The position numbers were made by a program, and so were the translations under genes. From positions 806,001 to 870,000 of the forward strand of contig CP133960.1 in assembly GCA_036251875.1 (NCBI GenBank): DNA of 64,000 nucleotides, read 5' to 3'. How positions within the stretch are numbered: position 1 is the stretch's first letter; each line of letters starts with the position of its first letter. The notes below the pieces were generated by a model that saw only the letters and a program-made list of their open reading frames with translations, had not been told where the DNA came from and ran no database searches. Source of the DNA: Orbaceae bacterium lpD02 (GTDB lineage Bacteria; Pseudomonadota; Gammaproteobacteria; Enterobacterales; Orbaceae). This document shows, piece after piece, positions 31,179 through 39,083 of the stretch.

Positions 31179-32189
31179 TTATGATTTATCGCTATGAATA
31201 ATACCGAAGTGACGATAAGCATGAGGTGTGGCTATCCTACCTCTTGGTGTTCTCTGGATATAGCCTTGTTGAATAAGAAAAGGTTCTAGTACATCTTCGA
31301 TTGTCTCTCGTTCCTCGCCAATGGCTGCAGCCAAATTATCTAAACCAACTGGCCCACCCATAAATTTTTCAATTATAGCGAGTAGTAATTTGCGATCCAT
31401 AAAATCAAATCCCTCAATATCGACATCTAGCATATTTAGTGCCTGAGTTGCGATCTCCGCATCAACAATACCATTTGATTTGACATCGGCATAATCTCGC
31501 ACCCGACGTAATAAACGATTCGCAATACGAGGGGTTCCACGCGAACGTTTTGCAATATGGTGGGCACCTTCTGCCGATAAGTCCATACCTAAAAATTTAG
31601 CACTGCGACTAACTATATACTCTAAATCAGCGACTTGATAAAATTCAAGGCGTTGTACTATACCAAAACGATCTCGAAGCGGCGATGTTAAGGAGCCGGC
31701 ACGAGTTGTTGCGCCAATCAAGGTAAACGGTGGTAAATCAATTTTAATTGATCGGGCAGCGGGGCCTTCTCCAATCATAATATCGAGTTGATAGTCTTCC
31801 ATCGCTGGATAAAGTATTTCTTCGACAACGGGTGACAAGCGATGGATTTCGTCAATAAATAGCACATCATGCGGTTCGAGATTGGTGAGCATGGCGGCTA
31901 AATCACCTGCTTTCTCGAGTACTGGGCCGGATGTGGTTCTCAAATTTACATTAAGTTCATTGGCAACAATATTAGCTAATGTGGTTTTACCTAGCCCTGG
32001 CGGTCCAAAAATAAGTAAATGATCGAGCGCGTCACCACGTTGTTTGGCTGCCTGAATAAAAATCTTCATCTGTTCGCGCACATGTGGCTGACCGATATAT
32101 TCATCCAAATATTTAGGCCGAATTGCACGATCAATCGTCTCTTCTTCTTTTTGTACTGCTGGTGATATTAAACGATCTGCTTCAATCAT
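31179..32189 (-). CDS. ruvB: Holliday junction branch-migration helicase RuvB
   Basis: This 336-aa AAA+ motor (E. coli 336 aa) drives branch migration with RuvA. Walker A is [12 protein letters not shown] near residue 62, Walker B is LFIDEIHRL near 109, sensor 1 lies in [19 protein letters not shown] near 154, and the C-terminal winged helix ends [17 protein letters not shown]. It lies 43 bp downstream of ruvA on the same strand. Confidence 0.98.
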   Translation of the reverse strand: MIEADRLISPAVQKEEETIDRAIRPKYLDEYIGQPHVREQMKIFIQAAKQRGDALDHLLIFGPPGLGKTTLANIVANELNVNLRTTSGPVLEKAGDLAAMLTNLEPHDVLFIDEIHRLSPVVEEILYPAMEDYQLDIMIGEGPAARSIKIDLPPFTLIGATTRAGSLTSPLRDRFGIVQRLEFYQVADLEYIVSRSAKFLGMDLSAEGAHHIAKRSRGTPRIANRLLRRVRDYADVKSNGIVDAEIATQALNMLDVDIEGFDFMDRKLLLAIIEKFMGGPVGLDNLAAAIGEERETIEDVLEPFLIQQGYIQRTPRGRIATPHAYRHFGIIHSDKS

Positions 32190-32232
32190 AAGATGTAGAT
32201 ACTCTCTAATTTATTAGTATAAAATTCACTAG

Positions 32233-32853
32233 TTATAATGCTGACTTTAATGCTTCTTTAATTAATGTTTCACTATCCATATCTGGTTTAATCACTTTAC
32301 TTATAATTCGGCTTGCTTCTGGTGGTTTATAGCCTAAAGCAACAAGAGCTGAAATCGCTTCACTTTCAACTTGGCTAGATGAGCGTAGTGCTTGTACGGA
32401 TTTATCTTTGCTATCATGTGGAATGGTTTGATTGAGTAGCTCACCTCCAAAATTTTTAAAACGATCTTTCATTTCAACAACTAATCGCTCAGCGGTTTTC
32501 ATTCCAACGCCAGGGAGTTTGACTAATGTTTTGATTTCACCCTGTTCAACCGCGCCGACAAACTGAGTCGCCGACATGCCGGATAATATGGCTAACGCTA
32601 ATTTGGGGCCAACACCATTAACTTTAATTAATTCACGAAAAAGTAATCTCTCTTGCTTATTATTAAAACCATATAGTAATTGAGCATCTTCTCGAACAAT
32701 AAAATGAGTTAAAATAATCGCTTCTTGTCCATTGTCAGGCAGCTCATAAAAACACGTCATCGGCATCATTACTTCATAACCAACCCCATTAACTTCAATA
32801 AGGACTTCTGGAGGTTGCTTTTCAACAATGATGCCACGTAAACGACCAATCAT
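32233..32853 (-). CDS. ruvA: Holliday junction-binding protein RuvA
   Basis: This 206-aa protein (E. coli 203 aa) tetramerises on Holliday junctions. It has the OB fold [28 protein letters not shown], two helix-hairpin-helix motifs ([18 protein letters not shown] near residue 72, [19 protein letters not shown] near 108) and a C-terminal RuvB-binding domain ([21 protein letters not shown]). Two unknown membrane genes lie between it and ruvC. Confidence 0.98.
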   Translation of the reverse strand: MIGRLRGIIVEKQPPEVLIEVNGVGYEVMMPMTCFYELPDNGQEAIILTHFIVREDAQLLYGFNNKQERLLFRELIKVNGVGPKLALAILSGMSATQFVGAVEQGEIKTLVKLPGVGMKTAERLVVEMKDRFKNFGGELLNQTIPHDSKDKSVQALRSSSQVESEAISALVALGYKPPEASRIISKVIKPDMDSETLIKEALKSAL

Positions 32854-33015
32854 ATTTTATACCTTTTATCACGATAAAATTGGATGTAGTTTACCTGAAC
32901 AGAACTAAACAATAAAGAAAAACTGTATAAATAGACAGCTTTTCTTCAATCTGCATCAAAATTAATATATTGTCTCATAATTAATCAATGAAATTGCAAT
33001 AATGTGTTGGTCTAG

Positions 33016-33471
33016 CTATTGTAATTGAAGACCAACGCTTTCATAGAAAGCAAAGATTTGGTCTTTAAACATAATCATAGCAGCCACAGTCAATAACATT
33101 TTAATTAACCAACTAACAAAACAGATTGCAAGACTTCGACCAAACGATATTTGTAAAAAATAGGCGATAATATAAATGTACATTAGTAAGCTAATAAATC
33201 CCAATATTATTGAGACTAACCCTGATGGCGGTGATTGAAAATATACAAGTACCCCCACCGCTAGTATAGATAGTAATAAAACAGCAACTGCTGTGCAAAC
33301 TTCGGCAATAAAAGAGATTTTAAATGTTGCGTCCTTTACATTAAGTAAGTGAGCCGCAATTAATAAAAAAATAGCATTAATCACCCATCCCGTAAAAATT
33401 ACTAATAGTCCAAATAATACGATAAGTACTGGAGATTGTGATTGTAGTAATTGAGGGATCTGTTCGTGCAT
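33016..33471 (-). CDS. Unknown four-helix membrane protein
   Basis: I do not recognise this 151-aa protein. It has four hydrophobic segments, about residues 17-40, 55-73, 80-104 and 112-138, with short polar loops and a soluble N-terminal dozen residues. No signature motif was seen. It lies between ruvA and ruvC, where E. coli keeps a different small gene. A long inverted repeat lies about 60 bp upstream of the ATG at 33469-33471. Reading frame, coding length and membrane pattern support a real gene. Confidence 0.65.
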   Translation of the reverse strand: MHEQIPQLLQSQSPVLIVLFGLLVIFTGWVINAIFLLIAAHLLNVKDATFKISFIAEVCTAVAVLLLSILAVGVLVYFQSPPSGLVSIILGFISLLMYIYIIAYFLQISFGRSLAICFVSWLIKMLLTVAAMIMFKDQIFAFYESVGLQLQ

Positions 33472-33529
33472 TTAATTTTCCTTTTTAGCTATATTTATAG
33501 ATATATTATATTGTATGCATAATAGCATA

Positions 33530-33577
33530 AAAATATCACATGTAAATATTACATGTTTGAATTACATGTGATATTTT
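33530..33577. repeat. 16-bp perfect inverted repeat with 16-nt loop
   Basis: AAAATATCACATGTAA at 33530-33545 is perfectly complementary to TTACATGTGATATTTT at 33562-33577; a third ACATGT lies in the loop (33551-33556). It is 59 bp upstream of the membrane-protein gene that ends at 33016. It could be a bidirectional terminator or a large operator. The rest of the 351-bp gap 33472-33822 is AT-rich with no gene that I can support. Confidence 0.7.
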
Positions 33578-33822
33578 ATATTAAAATAGCTAAACAGAAG
33601 TTGTGGTATATTTAATTGGTAAATTTAAATAAGGCTCAAGCCGTTTGCATCGCCAATCTGAAAGTAAATCAGGCGCACCTCTGCTTATATCAGGATGAAT
33701 AAATAAACATTAGTAGGTAAAAATAACTAAAGAGAAATGGTACGGTATGGATCTGCGCCATGTAATTAACCTAAGTATCTTACAATATGCGCAGTCTGCC
33801 GATTTTGATAAGATAAAGAATA

Positions 33823-34485
33823 TTAGCCAACACTGAATGTTTTCTTAAATAGCTGCCAAACGCGTAATTGTGCAGCTAAAAGCGCTAAGTATATTGCAAG
33901 TTCCCCGAGCTCTTCGACTATTTGCATTTGTCCTGCCGTAAAATAATTTACTAATGGTAATGATAAATGCATATGTCCTTCAGCTGCAGTTGAAATAAAT
34001 ACCCCAAGAACAGCTAAGACAAATTCAATCAACGGGAATTGTTTTTCATGCCACAACACAGCGATAATTCGATATTGTTTTTTGATGACAAACACTAACG
34101 CAATACAGATCAGTATTAGCCATAATAATGGATGAACAATCGGTTTATACCAAAGCAATGCAGATGGATATGCCCCGCCAGTTTGTGGATCAATGCTTGT
34201 CGGCGGATAAAAACAGGCTCCCCAACTTAACTCTCGCCAAAATAGAATAAACCAGATGGCAATAATCATACTCCAAAACCAACGAAGATTTTTATCTTTT
34301 ACCTTAAAAATAGCGTAAGCCGCAAAAATAAAACCAATAAAACAAATAGCTAATTGTGTATTTTCGATTAGCCCATTTTCCCACCCCCATTGAATAGGAA
34401 ACAACCATGCCATCGGGTAAAGCAATAAATAAATTAAAACGACAATTACCCTTAGTAACATTATCTTATTTTTATTGATAGCCAT
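33823..34485 (-). CDS. Unknown polytopic membrane protein
   Basis: This 220-aa protein has about six hydrophobic segments (roughly residues 9-30, 43-62, 68-88, 113-133, 146-168, 186-206). The middle has a Trp/Pro-rich stretch (WRELSWGACFYPPTSIDPQTGGAYPS) near residues 82-107 and a late EGHMHLSLPLVNYF segment. I do not recognise the family. A WRExxWG and later EGH/EELGE arrangement hints at metal-binding acidic or His residues in the membrane, but that is speculation. It lies between ruvC and the four-helix gene, same strand. Confidence 0.65.
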   Translation of the reverse strand: MAINKNKIMLLRVIVVLIYLLLYPMAWLFPIQWGWENGLIENTQLAICFIGFIFAAYAIFKVKDKNLRWFWSMIIAIWFILFWRELSWGACFYPPTSIDPQTGGAYPSALLWYKPIVHPLLWLILICIALVFVIKKQYRIIAVLWHEKQFPLIEFVLAVLGVFISTAAEGHMHLSLPLVNYFTAGQMQIVEELGELAIYLALLAAQLRVWQLFKKTFSVG

Positions 34486-34523
34486 TAATCGCCCCTTTGT
34501 TTATTTAATATTATAAACTATCG

Positions 34524-34550
34524 TTTTATTTAACTAACAGTTAAATAAAA
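34524..34550. repeat. 12-bp perfect inverted repeat upstream of the membrane gene
   Basis: TTTTATTTAACT (34524-34535), loop AAC, AGTTAAATAAAA (34539-34550). It lies in the 200-bp gap between ruvC and the next minus-strand gene and could end the yebC-ruvC transcript or bind a regulator. It is very AT-rich, so stability would be low. Confidence 0.5.
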
Positions 34551-34685
34551 AACACCTATTATCGAATAATCATTAGCTAATCACTATAAACGCAGCTCAC
34601 TAAAATAATAGTATCAAGTAAATGACTGCTTTATATTAAATCTGACTACAATAAGCTTATGGTGTACTTAATAATACTATTTTTA

Positions 34686-35174
34686 TTATTTATAATTTTT
34701 AACTAAATTTTGATAGCTATGAGAATGAGTAATGGCAATAGCTAACGCGTCTGCCGCATCAGCTTGCGGACTTGCGGGTAACTTAAGTAACATTTTGACC
34801 ATATGTTGAACTTGTTTTTTATCGGCCGCGCCAGTACCGACTACCGATTGTTTTACTAGCCTTGCTGCATATTCAAACACAGGTAAATCACAATTTACTG
34901 CCGCAACAATAGCCACACCTCGTGCTTGGCCTAATTTAAGTGCAGAATCGGCATTTTTAGCCATAAAGACTTGCTCTATTGCAAACATGTTAGGCTGAAA
35001 CTGTAAAATAATTTCGCTAACACCTGCATAAATGCGCTTTAAGCGAGTTGGCATATCGTCGGCAGACGTGCGAATACAGCCACTGCCGAGATAAGTTAAT
35101 TGTCTACCCACTTGACGGATAACACCGTAGCCCGTCAAGCGCGAACCAGGATCAATGCCTAATATAATCGACAT
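34686..35174 (-). CDS. ruvC: Holliday junction resolvase RuvC
   Basis: This 162-aa RNase H-fold endonuclease (E. coli 173 aa) has catalytic residues Asp7 in [14 protein letters not shown], Glu67-68 in [11 protein letters not shown], and the final Asp pair in [16 protein letters not shown]. The ATG shares one base with the yebC stop (TAATG), so ruvC translation is coupled to yebC as in E. coli. Confidence 0.98.
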   Translation of the reverse strand: MSIILGIDPGSRLTGYGVIRQVGRQLTYLGSGCIRTSADDMPTRLKRIYAGVSEIILQFQPNMFAIEQVFMAKNADSALKLGQARGVAIVAAVNCDLPVFEYAARLVKQSVVGTGAADKKQVQHMVKMLLKLPASPQADAADALAIAITHSHSYQNLVKNYK

Positions 35175-35917
35175 TATAGTGTCGCAGCAACCTCATCAGA
35201 AACTTCACCATTATGGTAAACTTCCTGCACATCATCACAATCTTCAAGCATATCAATAAGGCGTAATAATTTAGGTGCAGACTCAATATCAAGATCGATT
35301 TTTGTCGCAGGAATCATCGACACTTCAGCGGATTCAGAAATTAAACCCGAGGCATCCAATGCATCTTTGACGTCACCAAATGACTCTGGTGTAGTAAATA
35401 CATCAATGGCACCATCATCATAGGTAACCACATCATCAGCACCAGCATCAAGTGCTGCGTCCATAACCTGATCTTCATTTACACCTGTTGGGTAGGAAAT
35501 AACGCCTTTTTTAGTAAATAAATACGATACTGAGCCATCTGTTCCTAAATTGCCCCCAGTTTTAGTAAAGGCATGGCGAACCTCTGAAACGGTACGATTA
35601 CGGTTATCACTTAAACACTCAACCATCACAGCAGTACCTGCTGGGCCATAACCTTCATAAATGATAGTTTCCATATTACTATCATCTTCACCACCAACAC
35701 CGCGCGCAATAGCGCGATTCATGGTGTCGCGAGTCATGTTATTTGACAATGCTTTATCCATTGCAGCACGTAAACGAGGGTTCGACGCTGGATCGCCGCC
35801 ACCAATTTTAGCGGCCGTAACTAGCTCACGAATAATTTTGGTAAAAATTTTACCGCGCTTGGCATCTTGCGCAGCTTTTCGATGTTTGGTATTAGCCCAC
35901 TTACTGTGACCTGCCAT
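35174..35917 (-). CDS. yebC: YebC/PmpR family protein (TACO1-like)
   Basis: This 247-aa protein (E. coli YebC 246 aa) starts [32 protein letters not shown] and has ARGVGG and [39 protein letters not shown], the family core. Members were described as transcription regulators and more recently as helping translation of proline-rich stretches. It overlaps ruvC by one base. In E. coli nudB is its upstream neighbour; here the fimbrial operon separates them. Confidence 0.97.
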   Translation of the reverse strand: MAGHSKWANTKHRKAAQDAKRGKIFTKIIRELVTAAKIGGGDPASNPRLRAAMDKALSNNMTRDTMNRAIARGVGGEDDSNMETIIYEGYGPAGTAVMVECLSDNRNRTVSEVRHAFTKTGGNLGTDGSVSYLFTKKGVISYPTGVNEDQVMDAALDAGADDVVTYDDGAIDVFTTPESFGDVKDALDASGLISESAEVSMIPATKIDLDIESAPKLLRLIDMLEDCDDVQEVYHNGEVSDEVAATL

Positions 35918-36032
35918 AAAATTCTCCAGATATCATTGCTTTTATAAAATGCTGCATTCTAACAGAAATACTTTCAAAATTCATTACAAAGTCAAAATAT
36001 CTAGCTAGTATGATTAATTTCATTATATCTAA

Positions 36033-37019
36033 TTATTCATAAGTTATATTAAAAATCATCTTAGATTCAACTGCTCCTGGCATAATGTTATTACCATATC
36101 GATAATAGCGCGCAGTGTAATTAAAGGTATAAAAATAGTTACCCGTTAATGCTAATGATCCTGCATTATATTTTTTTTCAAAAACAAGCGCTTGTTTGTT
36201 GCTATCTAAAACTTGTATACCAATACCCGTTGCACCATTAGAACTAATATCATTAACTAGTACCCCATCTGAATTAGATAAATTAGATGGGATCGTGCCT
36301 GAAAACGTCATATAGACATGACTATAACCCGAAGAATCATTTACTCCCTCTCCGCCTCCGCTACATCGAGTCCGAATTGCAAAGTTAGTATCTCCAGTCG
36401 TTGCTCCTACAGTTTTAAGCTTTGTATAGCTTACTGGTTCTAAGTAGACATTTTGCTCAGCCCCACTCACGACCGAACAAGAAGGAGTAACAATTGACGT
36501 CCCACCTTCTGTCATATAACTTGATAATGCCGATGTAGAAAGGGTTGCGCCAGGAATACCATAAGAGGTGTAGTTACCACTGGAAAGGGGACCACTACCG
36601 ACAAATTCAGCTGTTTTATATAATGTAACAATAATGTTGCCCGCTACTACGTTGATTTGCCGTTCTCTTTGAGCTACATAATTGTAGGGATAAATGTTAC
36701 GATCCCTTGCTATTTTTATTCCCACACCAGAGACATTTGTTTGATATACCTTATTGTTATTACTAATAAATAAACTAGTATTTATAGCACCCTCAATCAT
36801 ATCGCCTCCATAGCAATAAAATGCGACCCCTACTTCACCAAATGGAAATGATTTCTCAGCGATCACATCACCAACATTTAAATTGGGATTAACAATTACC
36901 GTTCCCATATCTATATATACTATTCCTGCTGGAACATCATTATACCGAGTACAAGCCGCAAAACATTGAGCAACAAAAAATAAATTAAAAATTAAAAAAA
37001 ATTTTACTCCTAATTTCAT
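36033..37019 (-). CDS. Two-domain fimbrial tip/adhesin-like subunit, copy 3
   Basis: This 328-aa exported protein has a signal peptide (about 1-21, ending QCFAAC). The N-terminal domain (about 22-165) has one Cys pair (CTRYND and FYCYGG). The C-terminal pilin domain (about 185-328) has a second pair (PSCSVVSG and IRTRCSGGG) and ends MIFNITYE, the donor-strand motif of chaperone-usher subunits. This layout matches FimH-type tip adhesins: a receptor-binding domain plus a pilin domain. It is the last gene of the operon and near-identical to the broken copy 2 over most of its length. The ligand is unknown. Confidence 0.82.
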   Translation of the reverse strand: MKLGVKFFLIFNLFFVAQCFAACTRYNDVPAGIVYIDMGTVIVNPNLNVGDVIAEKSFPFGEVGVAFYCYGGDMIEGAINTSLFISNNNKVYQTNVSGVGIKIARDRNIYPYNYVAQRERQINVVAGNIIVTLYKTAEFVGSGPLSSGNYTSYGIPGATLSTSALSSYMTEGGTSIVTPSCSVVSGAEQNVYLEPVSYTKLKTVGATTGDTNFAIRTRCSGGGEGVNDSSGYSHVYMTFSGTIPSNLSNSDGVLVNDISSNGATGIGIQVLDSNKQALVFEKKYNAGSLALTGNYFYTFNYTARYYRYGNNIMPGAVESKMIFNITYE

Positions 37020-37069
37020 AGATATGCCTTTTCAATTTAGCTACAGAGAGTCCACAATATATTGTATAA

Positions 37070-38052
37070 CTATTCATAGGTGATATTAAAAATCATCTTG
37101 GATTCGACTGCGCCAGGCATAATATCGCTACCATATCGATAATAGCGCGCAGTATAATTAAAAGTATAAAAATAGTTACCGGTTAATACTAATGATCCAG
37201 CATTGTATTTTTTTTCAAAAACAAGTGCTTTTTTGTTGCTATCTAAAACTTGAATTCCAATGCCTATTGCGCCATTAGAACTAACATCGTTAATTAACAC
37301 CCCGTCTGAGTTAGATAAATTAGACGGGGTCGTACCTGAAAAAGCCATATAGACATGACGATAACCAGAATCTTTGACTGCGTCTCCGCCCCCACTACAT
37401 CGAGTCCGAATTGAAAAATTAGTATCCCCAGTCGTCGCCCCTACCGTTTTTAGTTTTGTATAGCTTACTGGTTCTAAGTAGACATTTTGCTCTGCACCAC
37501 TTACCACAGAGCAAGAAGGGGTGATAATTGTCGTCCCTCCTGCTGTCATATAAGTTGTTAACCCAGAAGTAGAGAGACCTCCACCTGGCGGACCATAAGT
37601 GGTGTAATTACCACTTGAAAGAGGCCTGTACCGACAAATTCAGCTGTTTTATATAATGTAACAATAAATTGACCTTCTGCTATATTGATATCATTTGTTC
37701 GTACAGCTTGGTAGTTGTAAGGATAAATGTCACGATCCCTTGCTATTTTTATTCCCACACCAGAGACATTTGTTTGATATACCTTATTGTTATTACTAAT
37801 AAATAAACTAGTATTTATAGCACCCTCAATCATATCGCCTCCATAGCAATAAAATGCGACCCCTACTTCACCAAATGGAAATGATTTCTCGGCAATCACA
37901 TCTCCAACATTTAAATTAGGATTAACAATTACTATTCCCATATCTAAATATACTATTCCTGCTGGAACATCATTATACCGAGTACAAGTAGCAAAACATT
38001 GACCTATAAAAAATAAATTAAAAATTAAAAAAAATTTTACTCCTAATTTCAT
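37070..38052 (-). pseudogene. Fimbrial tip subunit, copy 2, broken by a one-base deletion
   Basis: Compared with its neighbours, this copy loses one G in a GGG run of the coding strand (plus-strand GGCC at about 37623-37626, where copy 1 has GGCCC). The upstream frame (from ATG 38052) runs through EFVGTG and then reads 24 unrelated residues to a stop at 37558. The downstream frame (to 37070) encodes an intact pilin domain from about GGTTIITPSCSVVSG to MIFNITYE. Without the deletion it would be about 327 aa. The 50-bp spacers before copies 2 and 3 are almost identical, which shows tandem duplication. A sequencing error in a G run is possible. Confidence 0.85.
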
Positions 38053-38102
38053 AGATATGCCTTTTCAATTTAGCTACAAAGAGTCTACAATATATTGTAT
38101 AA

Positions 38103-39083
38103 CTATTCATAAGTTATATTAAAAATCATCTTAGATTCAACAGCTCCTGGCATTATATCACTACCGTATCGATAATAACGCGCAGTATAATTAAATGTGT
38201 AAAAATAGTTACCCGTTAGTGCTAATGAACCTGCATTATATTTTTTATCAAAAACAAGTGCTTGTTTGTCGCTATCTAAAACTTGAATGCCAATGCCTGT
38301 TGCGCCATTAGAACTAACATCGTTAATTAACACTCCGTCTGAGTTGGATAAATTAGATGGGATCGTACCTGAAAAAGCCATATAGACATGGGCATAATCC
38401 AAATCTTGGACAGCTTCTCCGCCTCCACTACATCGGGTCCGAATTGAAAAATTAGTATCCCCAGTCGTCGCCCCGACCGTTTTAAGTTTTGTATAACTTA
38501 CAGGCTCTAAATAGACATTCTGCTCTGCACCGCTCACTACGGAGCAAGAAGGGGTAACAATTGTTGTCCCACCTGCCGTCATATAAGTGCTTAACCCAGA
38601 AGTAGATAGGCCTCCACCTTGTGGGCCATAATTGGTGTAATTACCACTTGAAAGAGGCCCTGCACCAACAAATTCAGCCGTTTTATATAAAGTTACAAAA
38701 AAATCATCTGCTTTTATACTCACATCATTGTTCCTTGAAGCTGTATAATTGTAAGGGTAGAAATTAGTCCCTCTAGCAATTTTTATTCCAACACCTGGGA
38801 CATTGGTTTGATGTATCTTATTATTACTACTAGTAAATAGACTAGTATTTATAGCGGCTTCAAGTATATCTCCTCCATTACAATGAAATGCACGATTCAC
38901 TTCTGAAAATGGAAATTTTTTCTCAGCAATAATATCGCCAACATTTAAATTAGGGCTGACAAGCACTGTCCCCATATCTAAATATACAATTTCCTCAGGG
39001 ACATCTAATTTAATACATGCCCCATAGCTTTGACTGACGAAAAATAAATTTAAAACTAAAAATAACATCGTTCTTATTTTCAT
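38103..39083 (-). CDS. Two-domain fimbrial tip/adhesin-like subunit, copy 1
   Basis: This 326-aa protein starts at ATG 39083, which overlaps the usher stop (ATGA) and has AGAAGG upstream; a TTG at 39089 is less likely. It has a signal peptide ending near QSYGAC, a divergent N-terminal domain with Cys pair CIKLDVP / FHCNGG, and a C-terminal pilin domain (TPSCSVVSG, IRTRCSGGG, MIFNITYE) nearly identical to copies 2 and 3. The clear contrast between a variable N-terminal and a conserved C-terminal domain suggests receptor diversification plus homogenisation of the pilin half. Confidence 0.83.
   Translation of the reverse strand: MKIRTMLFLVLNLFFVSQSYGACIKLDVPEEIVYLDMGTVLVSPNLNVGDIIAEKKFPFSEVNRAFHCNGGDILEAAINTSLFTSSNNKIHQTNVPGVGIKIARGTNFYPYNYTASRNNDVSIKADDFFVTLYKTAEFVGAGPLSSGNYTNYGPQGGGLSTSGLSTYMTAGGTTIVTPSCSVVSGAEQNVYLEPVSYTKLKTVGATTGDTNFSIRTRCSGGGEAVQDLDYAHVYMAFSGTIPSNLSNSDGVLINDVSSNGATGIGIQVLDSDKQALVFDKKYNAGSLALTGNYFYTFNYTARYYRYGSDIMPGAVESKMIFNITYE

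Noticed and set aside
33747-33836. A 29-codon plus-strand frame (MDLRHVINLS...) ahead of the membrane gene end
   Set aside because: It has no ribosome-binding site, overlaps a stronger minus-strand gene and has no known motif.
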